From RHKX01 sp963820055 (GTDB taxonomy: Bacteria > Actinomycetota > Thermoleophilia > Solirubrobacterales > 70-9), in NCBI GenBank assembly GCA_963820055.1, contig CAWFYJ010000003.1, positions 558,001 through 622,000 on the forward strand: a DNA stretch of 64,000 nucleotides. The letters run 5' to 3'. The notes under the pieces are model-generated. The model did no database searches. It was not told where the DNA came from and worked only from the letters and a program-made list of their open reading frames with translations. The position numbers were made by a program, and so were the translations under genes. Position 1 is the stretch's first letter. Each line of letters opens with the position of its first letter. Positions 32,866-41,495 of this stretch are shown piece by piece.

Positions 32866-35280
32866 TCATCGCTCCGGGGCGGGCGGCGGCGCGGGCTCGG
32901 GAAGCGGCGGCAGCGAGTCCTCCGTCTCGAGACCGACCCGGGGAATGATCCGCTCCATCCAGCCCGGAAGCCACCAGTTGGCGTTGCCGAGCAGCATCAT
33001 CACCGCGGGCACGAGCAGGCAGCGGACGATCGTGGCGTCGATGGCGATCGCGGCCGCCATTCCGATCCCGAACTGCTTGACGGTCGGGTTGCCGTTGAGG
33101 ACGAAGCTCGAGAACACGAAGACCATGATCAGCGCCGCCGAGGTGATCACCCGGGCGCTCTTCGCAAGGCCTTCGACGACGGCCTCGTGGTTGTCGCGGC
33201 CGAGGTCGAGGTAGCGCTCGCCGATCCTCGACACGAGGAACACCTGGTAGTCCATGGACAGGCCGAAGAGGATCGCGAACATCAGCAACGGCACGAAGCT
33301 GACGATCGGGATCGGATGGTCGAGGCCGATCAGCTCCACCCCCCAGCCCTTCTCGAACACGGCCGTGAGGACGCCGTAGGCGGCGGCGACCGAGAGCAGG
33401 TTCATCAGCGCCGACGTCAGCGGGACGAGCAGCGAGCGGAAGGCGATCAGCAGGAGGACGAAGCTGAGCGCGACGACGGTGAAGATCACCTGCGGCAGCT
33501 TGTCGCCGATCACGTCGGCGAGATCGACGTAGGCGGCGGTGCTGCCGCCGACGTAGGCGGTCAGCGGCGTTCCCTTCGTCGCCGGCGGGATCACCTCGTT
33601 GCGGAGCCGGTCGACGAGATCCGACGTCGCCTCCGCCGACGGCCCCGTCGTCGGGACGACCGAGAACACCGCCGCGGAGCCGGTCTTGTCGACCTTTGCC
33701 TGCGTCGCGTACTTGACGCCGGTGGCCTTCCCGATCTGGTTCTCGAGGTGGACGAGATCGGGGTCGCTCGCGTCCGACTTCAGGTAGCTCTTCTGCTTGT
33801 CGTACTGCTGCTGTTGCTGCTTGGACGGCTGCGCCTCCGCCTCCGCCTGCTGCTGGGCCTGATCGGGCGGGACGCCTTCGGCGATGAGCTGCTGGGCGGC
33901 GGCGTTCGCCTGGTCCTCGGCGGCCTGCTGCTGTTGCTTCTGCTGCTTTTCGAGGTCGTCGAGCTGCTTCTGGTCGTTGTGGGCCTTCGGGTCGAAGGCG
34001 ACGGCGATCAGAAAGGGGCCGTTGATGCCGGGCCCGAACCCCTTCGTCAGCGTGTCGTAGGCCTGCCGCGACTCGGTCGAGGTCGGGAACTGCCCGTAGT
34101 CCTGCTGGCCGAGCCGCATGTCGAGCGCCGGCAGGGCTATCGCGAGGAGGAGGACGATGGCGAAAATGCCGGAGGCCCAGGGGTGGCGGCCGACGAACCG
34201 CGCAAGGCGCTCGAAGAACTCCGACTTGTGGTCACGTTCCTCGGGCTTGTGCAGCTTCGGGATCGCCAGCGACTCGATCCGGTGGCCGACGATCGAGAGC
34301 AGTGTCGGCAACAGGGTCAGAGCGCAGCAGACGGCGATCACGACGACGATCGCGGCGCTGTAGCCGAGAGCGCTGACGATCGGGATGTCGGCGAGGGTCA
34401 GGGAGAGCAGCGCGATGACGACCGTGCCACCGGCGAACGCCACGGCGCTGCCCGACGTCGCGCAGGCGCGCGCCACCGCCTCGTCGACCTCGAGCCCGTC
34501 GTGGAGGCCGCGACGGTGACGGGTGACGATGAACAGGGCGTAATCGATGCCGACGCCCAGCCCGATCATCGTCCCAAGGGTCGGCGCGACGGTCGGGATC
34601 TCGATCACGTGGCCGAACAGGGCGATCGCGCACAGACCGATGACCAGCCCGAGGATCGCGGTCGTGATCGGCATCGCCATCGCCACGGCCGTCCCGAACG
34701 TGAACAGCAGGATGATGATCGCGGCGATGATCCCGACGACCTCGCTCGAGTGGGTGCTCGGCTTCGACACCTGCTGGCCGAGATAGCCGCCGGCCGAGAC
34801 CTCCAGCCCGGCATCGCTCGCCGGCGCCGACGTGTCGATGATCTGCTGCGCTCGGTCGGTGGTCAGCTGGTCGGGGCCGGCCCGCAGCGTCAGCGAGATG
34901 TAGCCGATCGTCTCGTCCTTCGAAAGCGCTTTCTTGCCCCGGCTCGAGAGCGGGCTGACGACATCGGTGACGCCTGGGTCGTGCTGGTAGGCGCTGACCG
35001 TCGCCTTCACCGCCTTCTCGTTGGCTCCCGAGGTGAGCTTGCCGCTCGTCGCCTCGAGCACGAGCGGGTTGGTGCCGTTCGCCTGCTCGGGCAGATACCG
35101 GTCGAGGAGGTCCGTCGCCTCGGTCGAGCCCGTGCCCGGCAGTGTCAGATCGTCGGAGGTCTTGGCGCCGACGGTCGCGACGAGCGCGATCAGGCCGACG
35201 AGGAGGACGATCCAGGCGCCGACGACGACGCGGCGATGCCGCGAGCAGAGATGGCTGAGCCGGTAGAGCAGGAGGCTCAT
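32866..35280 (-). CDS. MMPL-family RND transporter
   Basis: An 804-residue protein with two repeated six-helix halves and large extracytoplasmic loops after helices 1 and 7. The MMPL motif GLGVGIDYALFIVTRHRRGL lies in the first half and GLSMDYQVFLVSRIGERYLD in the second, both carrying the proton-relay Asp-Tyr. The second periplasmic loop holds an unusual Gln/Ala-rich coiled-coil-like insertion (about 33790-33970). MMPL proteins export lipids or lipid-linked compounds. The true start is ATG 35280 (MSLLLYRLSHLCSRH); the open frame beyond is non-coding. Confidence 0.9.
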   Translation of the reverse strand: MSLLLYRLSHLCSRHRRVVVGAWIVLLVGLIALVATVGAKTSDDLTLPGTGSTEATDLLDRYLPEQANGTNPLVLEATSGKLTSGANEKAVKATVSAYQHDPGVTDVVSPLSSRGKKALSKDETIGYISLTLRAGPDQLTTDRAQQIIDTSAPASDAGLEVSAGGYLGQQVSKPSTHSSEVVGIIAAIIILLFTFGTAVAMAMPITTAILGLVIGLCAIALFGHVIEIPTVAPTLGTMIGLGVGIDYALFIVTRHRRGLHDGLEVDEAVARACATSGSAVAFAGGTVVIALLSLTLADIPIVSALGYSAAIVVVIAVCCALTLLPTLLSIVGHRIESLAIPKLHKPEERDHKSEFFERLARFVGRHPWASGIFAIVLLLAIALPALDMRLGQQDYGQFPTSTESRQAYDTLTKGFGPGINGPFLIAVAFDPKAHNDQKQLDDLEKQQKQQQQAAEDQANAAAQQLIAEGVPPDQAQQQAEAEAQPSKQQQQQYDKQKSYLKSDASDPDLVHLENQIGKATGVKYATQAKVDKTGSAAVFSVVPTTGPSAEATSDLVDRLRNEVIPPATKGTPLTAYVGGSTAAYVDLADVIGDKLPQVIFTVVALSFVLLLIAFRSLLVPLTSALMNLLSVAAAYGVLTAVFEKGWGVELIGLDHPIPIVSFVPLLMFAILFGLSMDYQVFLVSRIGERYLDLGRDNHEAVVEGLAKSARVITSAALIMVFVFSSFVLNGNPTVKQFGIGMAAAIAIDATIVRCLLVPAVMMLLGNANWWLPGWMERIIPRVGLETEDSLPPLPEPAPPPAPER

Positions 35281-35428
35281 CGCTTCGGCGTGCCCCTCTG
35301 GGTCATGGTCTGGTCCCCTCCCACGTTTCGCGTCAACCTCGTCGGTAGAGCGAATCTTCCCGCTTCGGGAGGACGGTGGCGACCGCGACCGGCGTCGGCC
35401 GTCCCGGCGGGGTCTACGCTGGTCCGCG

Positions 35429-36815
35429 ATGAAGGGGATGAACCTCCGGCGCGCCGCGGTCGTCGCCGCCGCGGCGATCGCCGCGGGGCTGCTGTTCGGC
35501 GGCGCGAGCGGTGCAGGCGTAGCGGCGACGCAGGCCCGGGCCGCGGCCACGCAACCCAGCTTTCTCCACATCCTCACCGACGACCAGACGATCGACAGTC
35601 TCGAGACGATGGCCCGGACCGAACGGCTGCTCGTCGACCGCGGCACGCGGTTCACCGACTACAACGACGTCCAGCCGCTCTGCTGCCCGTCCCGGGCGAG
35701 CTTCCTCACCGGCCAGTACCCGCACAACCACGGCGTCCTCAACAACCTCTACCCGTACGGATACGCGGCGATGAACTTCAGCCGGACGATCTATACGGCG
35801 CTCGACGACGCCGGGTACCGGACCGGCTGGATCGGCAAGGTCCTCAACGCCGAGGGCGACGACGGGATCGAGCCCGCCCCCGGGTTCGACGACTGGCTCG
35901 TTCCCCTCCACGCCGAGGAGGGAGCCGACATGTTCGACTATGAACTCAGCGACAACGGCGAGATCCGCACCTACACCGACGCCTACCAGAACAGCGTCTA
36001 CGCGGATCGCGCCCGCGAATTCATCGCCGCCGCCGGCGACGAGCCGTTCATGCTGACGCTGTCGGTGCACAGCCCGCACTGGAGCCCCTGCCCCGACAAC
36101 ATCCGCGACCGCTGCCCGCCTCAGCCGGCCCCGCGGGACGTCGGCACATACGCCGGCGCCAAGTACCCGTTCGGCCCCGACTTCGATGGCAACGCGGCCC
36201 ACACGGCGCACCGCGAACCGCTACTGGCGGAGCGAGCTCGAATCACTGCAGTCCGTCGACCGGATCGTCGGGTCCCTGATCGCGCAGCTCCGCCGCAGCG
36301 GGCGCCTCGGCGACACCTACGTGATCTTCCAGTCCGATAACGGCATGCTCCACGGCGAGCACGGGATATTCGACAAGAACGTTCCGTGGGATCGCTCGGT
36401 TCGGGTGCCGCTGGTGATCCGCGGGCCGGGCTTCGCACCGGGCGCGACGCGGCGCGACCTGACCGCCAACGTCGACGTCCCGGCAACGATCCTCGACGCC
36501 GCCGGTGTCGCGCCGCCCCTGCCCCCGGACGGCTACTCGCTGCTCGGTGACCACCGCCGCCGGATTCTGCTGCTCGAACGCCAGCTCGGGTCGAGCCGCC
36601 CCTCAACCGGTCCCGTACGCCATGCCTGGCTCCAGCTCAAGACCGCTACAGGCTGGGCTTTCTGGCGCGACGAGACCAACGGCCACCGCCATCTCTACGA
36701 CCGGGGCGACGATCCGCGCGAGACCCACAACCTCGTCAGGCGCCACCCCGAGGTCGCTCGGCGGCTCGAGGCGAGAATGGATGCCGTCGCCGACTGCGCC
36801 GACCCCTGCCCCTAG
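35429..36815 (+). pseudogene. Secreted sulfatase, one frameshift
   Basis: An N-terminal signal peptide (AAVVAAAAIAAGLLFGG) precedes a formylglycine-type sulfatase domain: the active-site signature is LCCPSRASFLTGQYPHNHGV, whose first Cys of C-x-P-S-R is converted to formylglycine. Metal-binding parts are LHILTDDQ near the N-terminus and FQSDNGMLHGEH after the break. The frame changes near 36185-36200; the second half begins RYWRSELESLQSVDRIVGSL. Corrected length is about 461 residues. It is closest in style to glucosamine-6-sulfatase-like enzymes, but the substrate is unknown. No sulfatase-maturing enzyme is seen in the window. Confidence 0.8.
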
Positions 36816-36970
36816 GGGCTGAAGGCCCGGGGCGACGCAAGCGAGCGGGGAAGCTCGACCGCAGATTCGCGGCGTATCCCGCGGCAAGCAGGTCGGGACT
36901 TCAGCGATGGACCGAGCACGTTCGGGGTGGTCGTCGCGTCGAGCGGCGGCAACGGCGCGCCCGACGGTCC
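36816..36970. other. 155-bp foldable intergenic region between convergent genes
   Basis: No coding frame is convincing. GCTGAAG (36818-36824) and CTTCAGC (36899-36905) form a perfect 7-bp pair enclosing two small hairpins: CGAGC-GCTCG (36842-36857) and CCGC-GCGG (36859-36872). A multi-stem structure is possible. A bidirectional terminator for the sulfatase and Crp-type genes is the simple reading. It fits no riboswitch I know. Confidence 0.35.
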
Positions 36971-37699
36971 TTAGGACGCAGCCCGCTGCAGCGAATCCGC
37001 GGTCGGCATCGATTCACGCTCGAGGTCGGGACAGTCTCCGAGCAGCAGCCAACCCCTGTCGGGGCGCCGCGCGATCAGTCCCCTCTCGGTCAGCACGGCC
37101 AGTGCAGACGTCACCGATGGGCGCCGCGACCCGACGATCGTCGCGAGCAGCTCATGGGTCAGCGGGAGCGGCATCGTGACGCCATTCGACTCGACGTGGC
37201 CGCAGAGTTCGGCGAGATGCCAGAGGGCGAGCAGAACCCGGTTCTCGATCCCGACGACGCTCTCGATCGCGCCCGCGATCGTCAACACGTGGGCCCTGCG
37301 GATGCCACGCGCCAACAGCTCGATGAGGAGCTCCTGATGCTCGGCGATCCTGCCGCTCAGGCGCCGGTCGACCTCGTAGAACGACAGCTCCTCGAGCACG
37401 GCCCAGGTCACGTCGGCGAACGACGGCTGCTCGACGGTCCAGGGCTGGAGGATGTGGCCCGAAGAAACGAGCTCGAGGCTGTTCCCGCCCGGGACGGTGA
37501 CTGTCCGCGCGAGGAGTCCGCTGATGATCACCAGGCCGAGTGAATCCCGAGCCGCGTAGCGTCCCGGCTCGAAGCGGCCTGGGCGCAGGGTCGTCAGCGT
37601 GACCGACTCACGGCGCAACGAGGCGACTGCCTGCGCCGACGCAGCGGCCCGAAACTGCGGGTCGGCATCGAACAACCTTCGTTCGTCGTCCACGTTCAT
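36971..37699 (-). CDS. Crp/Fnr-family transcriptional regulator
   Basis: A 242-residue regulator with an N-terminal cupin-like effector domain, a dimerisation helix (EHQELLIELLARGIRRAHVL) and a C-terminal HTH_Crp: PLTHELLATIVGSRRPSVTS, ALAVLTERGLIARRPDRGWL. The cyclic-nucleotide pocket residues (RTA/RS) are not evident and no Cys cluster for an Fe-S centre is seen, so the effector is unknown. Start ATG 37699; GTG 37693 is an alternative that fits better with the SigB-like promoter, whose -10 box ends four bases before the ATG. Confidence 0.85.
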   Translation of the reverse strand: MNVDDERRLFDADPQFRAAASAQAVASLRRESVTLTTLRPGRFEPGRYAARDSLGLVIISGLLARTVTVPGGNSLELVSSGHILQPWTVEQPSFADVTWAVLEELSFYEVDRRLSGRIAEHQELLIELLARGIRRAHVLTIAGAIESVVGIENRVLLALWHLAELCGHVESNGVTMPLPLTHELLATIVGSRRPSVTSALAVLTERGLIARRPDRGWLLLGDCPDLERESMPTADSLQRAAS

Positions 37700-37702
37700 G
37701 CG

Positions 37703-37727
37703 TTACCCGACCTGACCTGCCGGAAAC
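37703..37727 (-). promoter_or_regulatory. SigB-type promoter before the Crp-type gene
   Basis: Minus strand: GTTTCC (37727-37722), 13-base spacer, GGGTAA (37708-37703). This matches the GTTT-(N)-GGGTA consensus for SigB/SigF factors. The element is part of a 27-bp sequence found again at 39125-39151 with only two differences. It would give a leaderless or nearly leaderless message. Confidence 0.6.
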
Positions 37728-37758
37728 GTACGGGGTGGACAGGCCCGCCGACGTCGGC

Positions 37759-39057
37759 TCAGATCCCGGCGACGCGCTCGCGGAACTCCGCAATCTCCGG
37801 CCCGGTCAGCGCGTCCCGCCCGAGTCCGGCCGCGAGGAGCCGCTGCTGGCGCGCGATCTCCTCGGTCGGTCGTCCCTCGGACCGCGCGACTGTGCGGAGG
37901 TGGTCCAACAGGGCCATGAGCCGGACGGCCAAGCCGGGATGGCTGCCGCAGCCGAGCCGGACCTGGTCGAAACCCTCGCGGGTCAGGTCACCTACGTCCG
38001 GCAGGTCGAGGATGAAACGCGGCTCGCCTCCGTCGTCGCAGAGGATCTCCGGCTGCCGGTCGCGGCGGGCGAACTCGACGAGGATCGTCGTCAGCTGCTC
38101 CATCGCGTTCTGGGCGGTCGTCGGATCGTTGATGCCCGGCGAGAGAGCCTTCAGGGCGATGTCGGCCAGTTGCCGGATCGGAAAGCCGACATCCTCGACC
38201 ATCGTCCGCTGCCGGCCGAGGCGGAAGGACTCACGCACGACCGCCGTCAGGTCGTCCTCGGTCGATTGCCCGGCGTCGGGCGGGAGCCGCAGCCGGGCGA
38301 TCGTCTCCCCGGGCAGTACCCACGTACCCACCCGGGCGACCTGCTCCACGAGCGCCCCGGCCTCCTCGGCGGCCGCCAGGACGGACCCGGCGACAACGAA
38401 CGTCACGTAGCCGGGCCGGCGGCAGCGCACCGGGACCGGGTCCGCGAGCCGCTCGCAGGCCGCCCGTGCGGCGGCGGCCGCCCCGGGAGGCTCCTCGAAG
38501 GACCGTCGCGACAGGACCCCCTGCGCGTCCTCATGGATGGCCGCCACGACGGACGAGGGCTGCAACATCTGCACGATGTGAGCCACGAACAGAGCGAAGA
38601 GCATGAAGGACCCGATGCTCGCGATCACGGCGAGCGTCATCGACAGGTTCGGAGGCTCCGCCGACTCCGCGCTGACCCCGAGCCTGACGAGGAGCACCAA
38701 GCAATAGACGAAGGTGCCGAGCAGGGCGGCGAGCGTCGCCTGGCTCAACCGGTCGCCGCGAAAGCTCCGCAGGACCCTGGGGCTGAGCTGCTGGGAAGCG
38801 AGCGTGAATGCAACGACCGTGACGGAGAAGGAGAGGCCGGCGACCGAAACCGTGGCGGTGGCGATCGTCGCGAGGACGGACCGGGCCGAATCCTGGGCGT
38901 CGAAGGAAAGCGCCGGGATGTCGATCCCGAGCTCACGGTCGAGGACCGGGACCATGATCGCGGCGACGAGGCCGGCCAGCATCGCGACCGCCGGCAGGAA
39001 CCCGAAACTCGTTCGGAGCGAGTCCCAGCGCTCGGCGAGACGCGAACGCTGCTTCAC
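37759..39057 (-). CDS. DUF2254 family membrane protein
   Basis: A 432-residue protein matching DUF2254: several N-terminal helices (LPAVAMLAGLVAAIMVPVLD, TVSVAGLSFSVTVVAFTLAS, ATLAALLGTFVYCLVLLVRL, LAVIASIGSFMLFALFVAHI) and a soluble C-terminal half with DVGFPIRQLADIALKALSPG and INDPTTAQNAMEQL, the family's most conserved stretch. The function is unknown. Start ATG 39057, about 65 bases downstream of a SigB-like promoter that is nearly identical to that of the neighbouring Crp-type gene. Confidence 0.85.
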   Translation of the reverse strand: MKQRSRLAERWDSLRTSFGFLPAVAMLAGLVAAIMVPVLDRELGIDIPALSFDAQDSARSVLATIATATVSVAGLSFSVTVVAFTLASQQLSPRVLRSFRGDRLSQATLAALLGTFVYCLVLLVRLGVSAESAEPPNLSMTLAVIASIGSFMLFALFVAHIVQMLQPSSVVAAIHEDAQGVLSRRSFEEPPGAAAAARAACERLADPVPVRCRRPGYVTFVVAGSVLAAAEEAGALVEQVARVGTWVLPGETIARLRLPPDAGQSTEDDLTAVVRESFRLGRQRTMVEDVGFPIRQLADIALKALSPGINDPTTAQNAMEQLTTILVEFARRDRQPEILCDDGGEPRFILDLPDVGDLTREGFDQVRLGCGSHPGLAVRLMALLDHLRTVARSEGRPTEEIARQQRLLAAGLGRDALTGPEIAEFRERVAGI

Positions 39058-39125
39058 GCGGACCGCCCCGCTCTCAGCTGCCGATCGACGTCGAACGGGC
39101 TCCGTTCTTCATCCACTCATCACAG

Positions 39126-39150
39126 TTACCCGACGTGACGTGCCGGAAAC
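39126..39150 (-). promoter_or_regulatory. SigB-type promoter before the DUF2254 gene
   Basis: Minus strand: GTTTCC (39150-39145), 13-base spacer, GGGTAA (39131-39126). The 27-bp element 39125-39151 matches 37702-37728 at 25 of 27 positions, the differences being two spacer bases. It leaves a leader of about 60 bases before ATG 39057. Confidence 0.6.
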
Positions 39151-39175
39151 GCTGCGGCTTCCTCGCGCCGCCGGG

Positions 39176-41428
39176 TCAGCGGCCGAAGGCTTCGTTCTGC
39201 GGAGGCTGGTAGTCGCGGCAAGGCTCGCCGCGCAGCGCCGGGCACTCGGGCAGCGGCGTCGGAGCATCGGCGCCCGGGACGACCGGGAGGACGAGCCGCG
39301 ACGGCAGCTTGCTCGAGTGCGCGATCGCGACCCACGGGTTGCCGGCCGGCGTCGTCGACGTCCGCGCGAATCCCCAGATCGGCTGATCGCCGCCCGGTGC
39401 CGAGACGATGACCCGGACCCGGGAACCGGCCCGGTACATGTGGCCCTCGTAATAGAGCGGAATCCGCACCTTCACCCACTTGCCCTTCGGCAGCGTCTTC
39501 GCGTCCTTCTTCTCGAACGTCGGCTGAGGCTCGGTCAGCGTGCTCGTCGCCCTGTCGACCTTGCGGGCGTCGGTTCGCAGCCATCCGCCCTGGACGAACG
39601 TCTCGCGATCGTCGGGGCGGACCTCGGTCACGGTCGCCTGGAGATCGACGTTCTTCGCCTTCGAGCGGACCCAGACCTGGACCTCGCCGGCGCCGAGCAC
39701 CGTCGTGTCCTCGGCGAGCGGCGCGCTCACATATGACAGCGCCGTTCCGTCCGGGTTCTGGCTCCAGTCGTAGCTCGGACTCGCGGTCCAGAGGCCGTTC
39801 GTGCCGCTGCCGGTGTCACCGGTGAAGTCGGTCGGCGGGCGTGCGGTCGGATCCCAGGTGAACTGGTCGGCCCCGCTGCCGGGCTTGCCCTTGAGCTTGC
39901 CGTTGCCGGAGAAGTACCAGGACTCGGGCTTCATGTTCGCGGGCGGGAAGTCGCCATAGGAGCGCTCGAACCCGGGCACCGGCTTGTACGGGGTGTCACC
40001 CGCGCCGTTGTCGAACAGGATCCGGACCGGCTTCTGGGCCTCGAAGGCAGCCTTGGCGGACGCGAGGTCGGGCTCGGACTGGATCGGGTCGTCGGGCAGC
40101 GTCACGCCGGCGACTCCGGTGAACGCCTGGAAGAGAACCGGCGCGAATGCCTTGACGGAGGGGCTCAGTTCCGGCTTGTCCTTGGCGATGTAGATCTGCA
40201 TGAAGTCGTACCAGCGGTTGAACGTCTCGGGGTCGAGCGAGTCGACATGGACGCCGTTCGTGAACGTGAACCACTTCTTCTTCGTGCCGGTCATCGCGCG
40301 GACGAGGGTCGGGCAGTGCCCGCCGGTCTGCTCGTCGGTCCACTGGCAGGCCATGAACACGGGCACGTCGATCTTGTCGACGAACTTGACCGGCGAGAGC
40401 GGGTCGGAGACCTTCGCGCGGTAGTAGCGGTTGCGCTCGGTCTTCTTGAGGAGGTCGACGGCCTCCGGGTGGAGGACCTGGTTCTCGGCGCAGACATTGT
40501 CGCCGTTTTGGATCTGCGTCCAGGCCCAGGACTGGCCGGAGTCTGGGCCGGCGGCCTGCGAGTCGTCGACGCGGTCCTGCGCCCAGGCGAGCGCGAAGCC
40601 CGTGTTGAGGATCCCGCCCGGGTAGAGCGTGGTCAGCGAGGCGTCGATCACCGAGAGCGGTGTGATCGCCGCGAGGTGGGGCGGCCGCGTCGCGGCGACG
40701 AAGAGCTGGCTGATGCCGCCGTAGGAGATGCCCATCATCCCGACCTTGCCGTGGGAGACCCAGGGCTGGCGGGCGATCGTCTCGACGATGTCGTAGCCGT
40801 CGAGGGACTGCAGGGGCTCGAAGTAATCGAAGGCGCCGCCGGAGCAGCCGGTGCCGCGCATGTTGACGTCGACGACCGCGTAGCCGAGCTGCTGGGCGAC
40901 CGGCTGGATGCCGCTCTGTGGCGAGCCCGGACGGGCGTAGCCGTAGCCGGAGTACTCGATCACGGTCGGGTAGGGACCGTCCTCGGCGGGGCCGGGGAGG
41001 TGGACGTTGATCGCGAGCTTGGTGCCGTCGCGGGTCGTCAGGTAGCCGTAGCCGTCACCGATCGTCTGGTCATAGACGCTCTTGTCCGGCGGTGCCGACT
41101 TGTTGCTGAAGACGCGGACCGGCGCGGAGCGCGTTCCGCCCGAGCTGACGACGTAGCCGCCGCCCCGCTCAACGTTGCGGAAGACGACGCCGCCGAGGTC
41201 ACCGGCCTCGGTCTTGTCGACCGCCTTGCCGTCGTGCAGCAGCTTCACGGTCGCACCGGGGGTGGCGCCCGTCACCTGGACCTGTTCGGCGCTGCCGCGA
41301 GCGTTGAGCGCCGACACGCCGGCGAACGCGCCCGGCGCGAGGGTCAGCAGGAGCGCCGCCAGGGCGATTGCGATTCCCGCCAGCGGTGCACCGCGGACGC
41401 CGACGTGCGAACGATTTCTCTCTCCCAT
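39176..41428 (-). CDS. Exported CocE/X-Pro dipeptidyl-peptidase family hydrolase
   Basis: A 750-residue protein: signal peptide (LAGIAIALAALLLTLAPGAF), an N-terminal beta domain, then the CocE/S15 alpha/beta hydrolase core with VIEYSGYGYARPG, DVNMRGTGCSGGAFDYFE and the nucleophile elbow KVGMMGISYGGISQLF (Ser about residue 244). A C-terminal jelly-roll domain (PLAEDTTVLGAGEVQVWVRS onward) ends with a Cys-containing tail. Family members are exported esterases or dipeptidyl peptidases; the substrate is unknown. It follows a cupredoxin protein gene on the same strand with a 67-bp gap. Confidence 0.85.
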   Translation of the reverse strand: MGERNRSHVGVRGAPLAGIAIALAALLLTLAPGAFAGVSALNARGSAEQVQVTGATPGATVKLLHDGKAVDKTEAGDLGGVVFRNVERGGGYVVSSGGTRSAPVRVFSNKSAPPDKSVYDQTIGDGYGYLTTRDGTKLAINVHLPGPAEDGPYPTVIEYSGYGYARPGSPQSGIQPVAQQLGYAVVDVNMRGTGCSGGAFDYFEPLQSLDGYDIVETIARQPWVSHGKVGMMGISYGGISQLFVAATRPPHLAAITPLSVIDASLTTLYPGGILNTGFALAWAQDRVDDSQAAGPDSGQSWAWTQIQNGDNVCAENQVLHPEAVDLLKKTERNRYYRAKVSDPLSPVKFVDKIDVPVFMACQWTDEQTGGHCPTLVRAMTGTKKKWFTFTNGVHVDSLDPETFNRWYDFMQIYIAKDKPELSPSVKAFAPVLFQAFTGVAGVTLPDDPIQSEPDLASAKAAFEAQKPVRILFDNGAGDTPYKPVPGFERSYGDFPPANMKPESWYFSGNGKLKGKPGSGADQFTWDPTARPPTDFTGDTGSGTNGLWTASPSYDWSQNPDGTALSYVSAPLAEDTTVLGAGEVQVWVRSKAKNVDLQATVTEVRPDDRETFVQGGWLRTDARKVDRATSTLTEPQPTFEKKDAKTLPKGKWVKVRIPLYYEGHMYRAGSRVRVIVSAPGGDQPIWGFARTSTTPAGNPWVAIAHSSKLPSRLVLPVVPGADAPTPLPECPALRGEPCRDYQPPQNEAFGR

Positions 41429-41495
41429 GGCGCGGAACTCTGTCAGTTCCGGAGGCAGCGTGTCGCAGTTGCCCCGCGGGGCGGTCGCCGGCCGG

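Noticed and set aside
33780..33990. Short-repeat or CRISPR-like pattern in the Gln-rich MMPL region
   Set aside because: The repetition is CTG/TTG-type codon repetition of Gln and Ala in a coding frame, not spaced repeats.
35332..35355. SigB-type promoter before the sulfatase (GTTTCG ... CGGTAG)
   Set aside because: The -10 box lacks the GGGTA core and it lies over 70 bases from the start codon; too weak to list.
33187..35943. 918-codon plus-strand open frame opposite the MMPL gene
   Set aside because: Mirror of the strong MMPL coding sequence; composition typical of antisense frames.
36816..36970. c-di-GMP or other known riboswitch
   Set aside because: The region can fold but lacks the GEMM-type conserved segments and sits between convergent gene ends.
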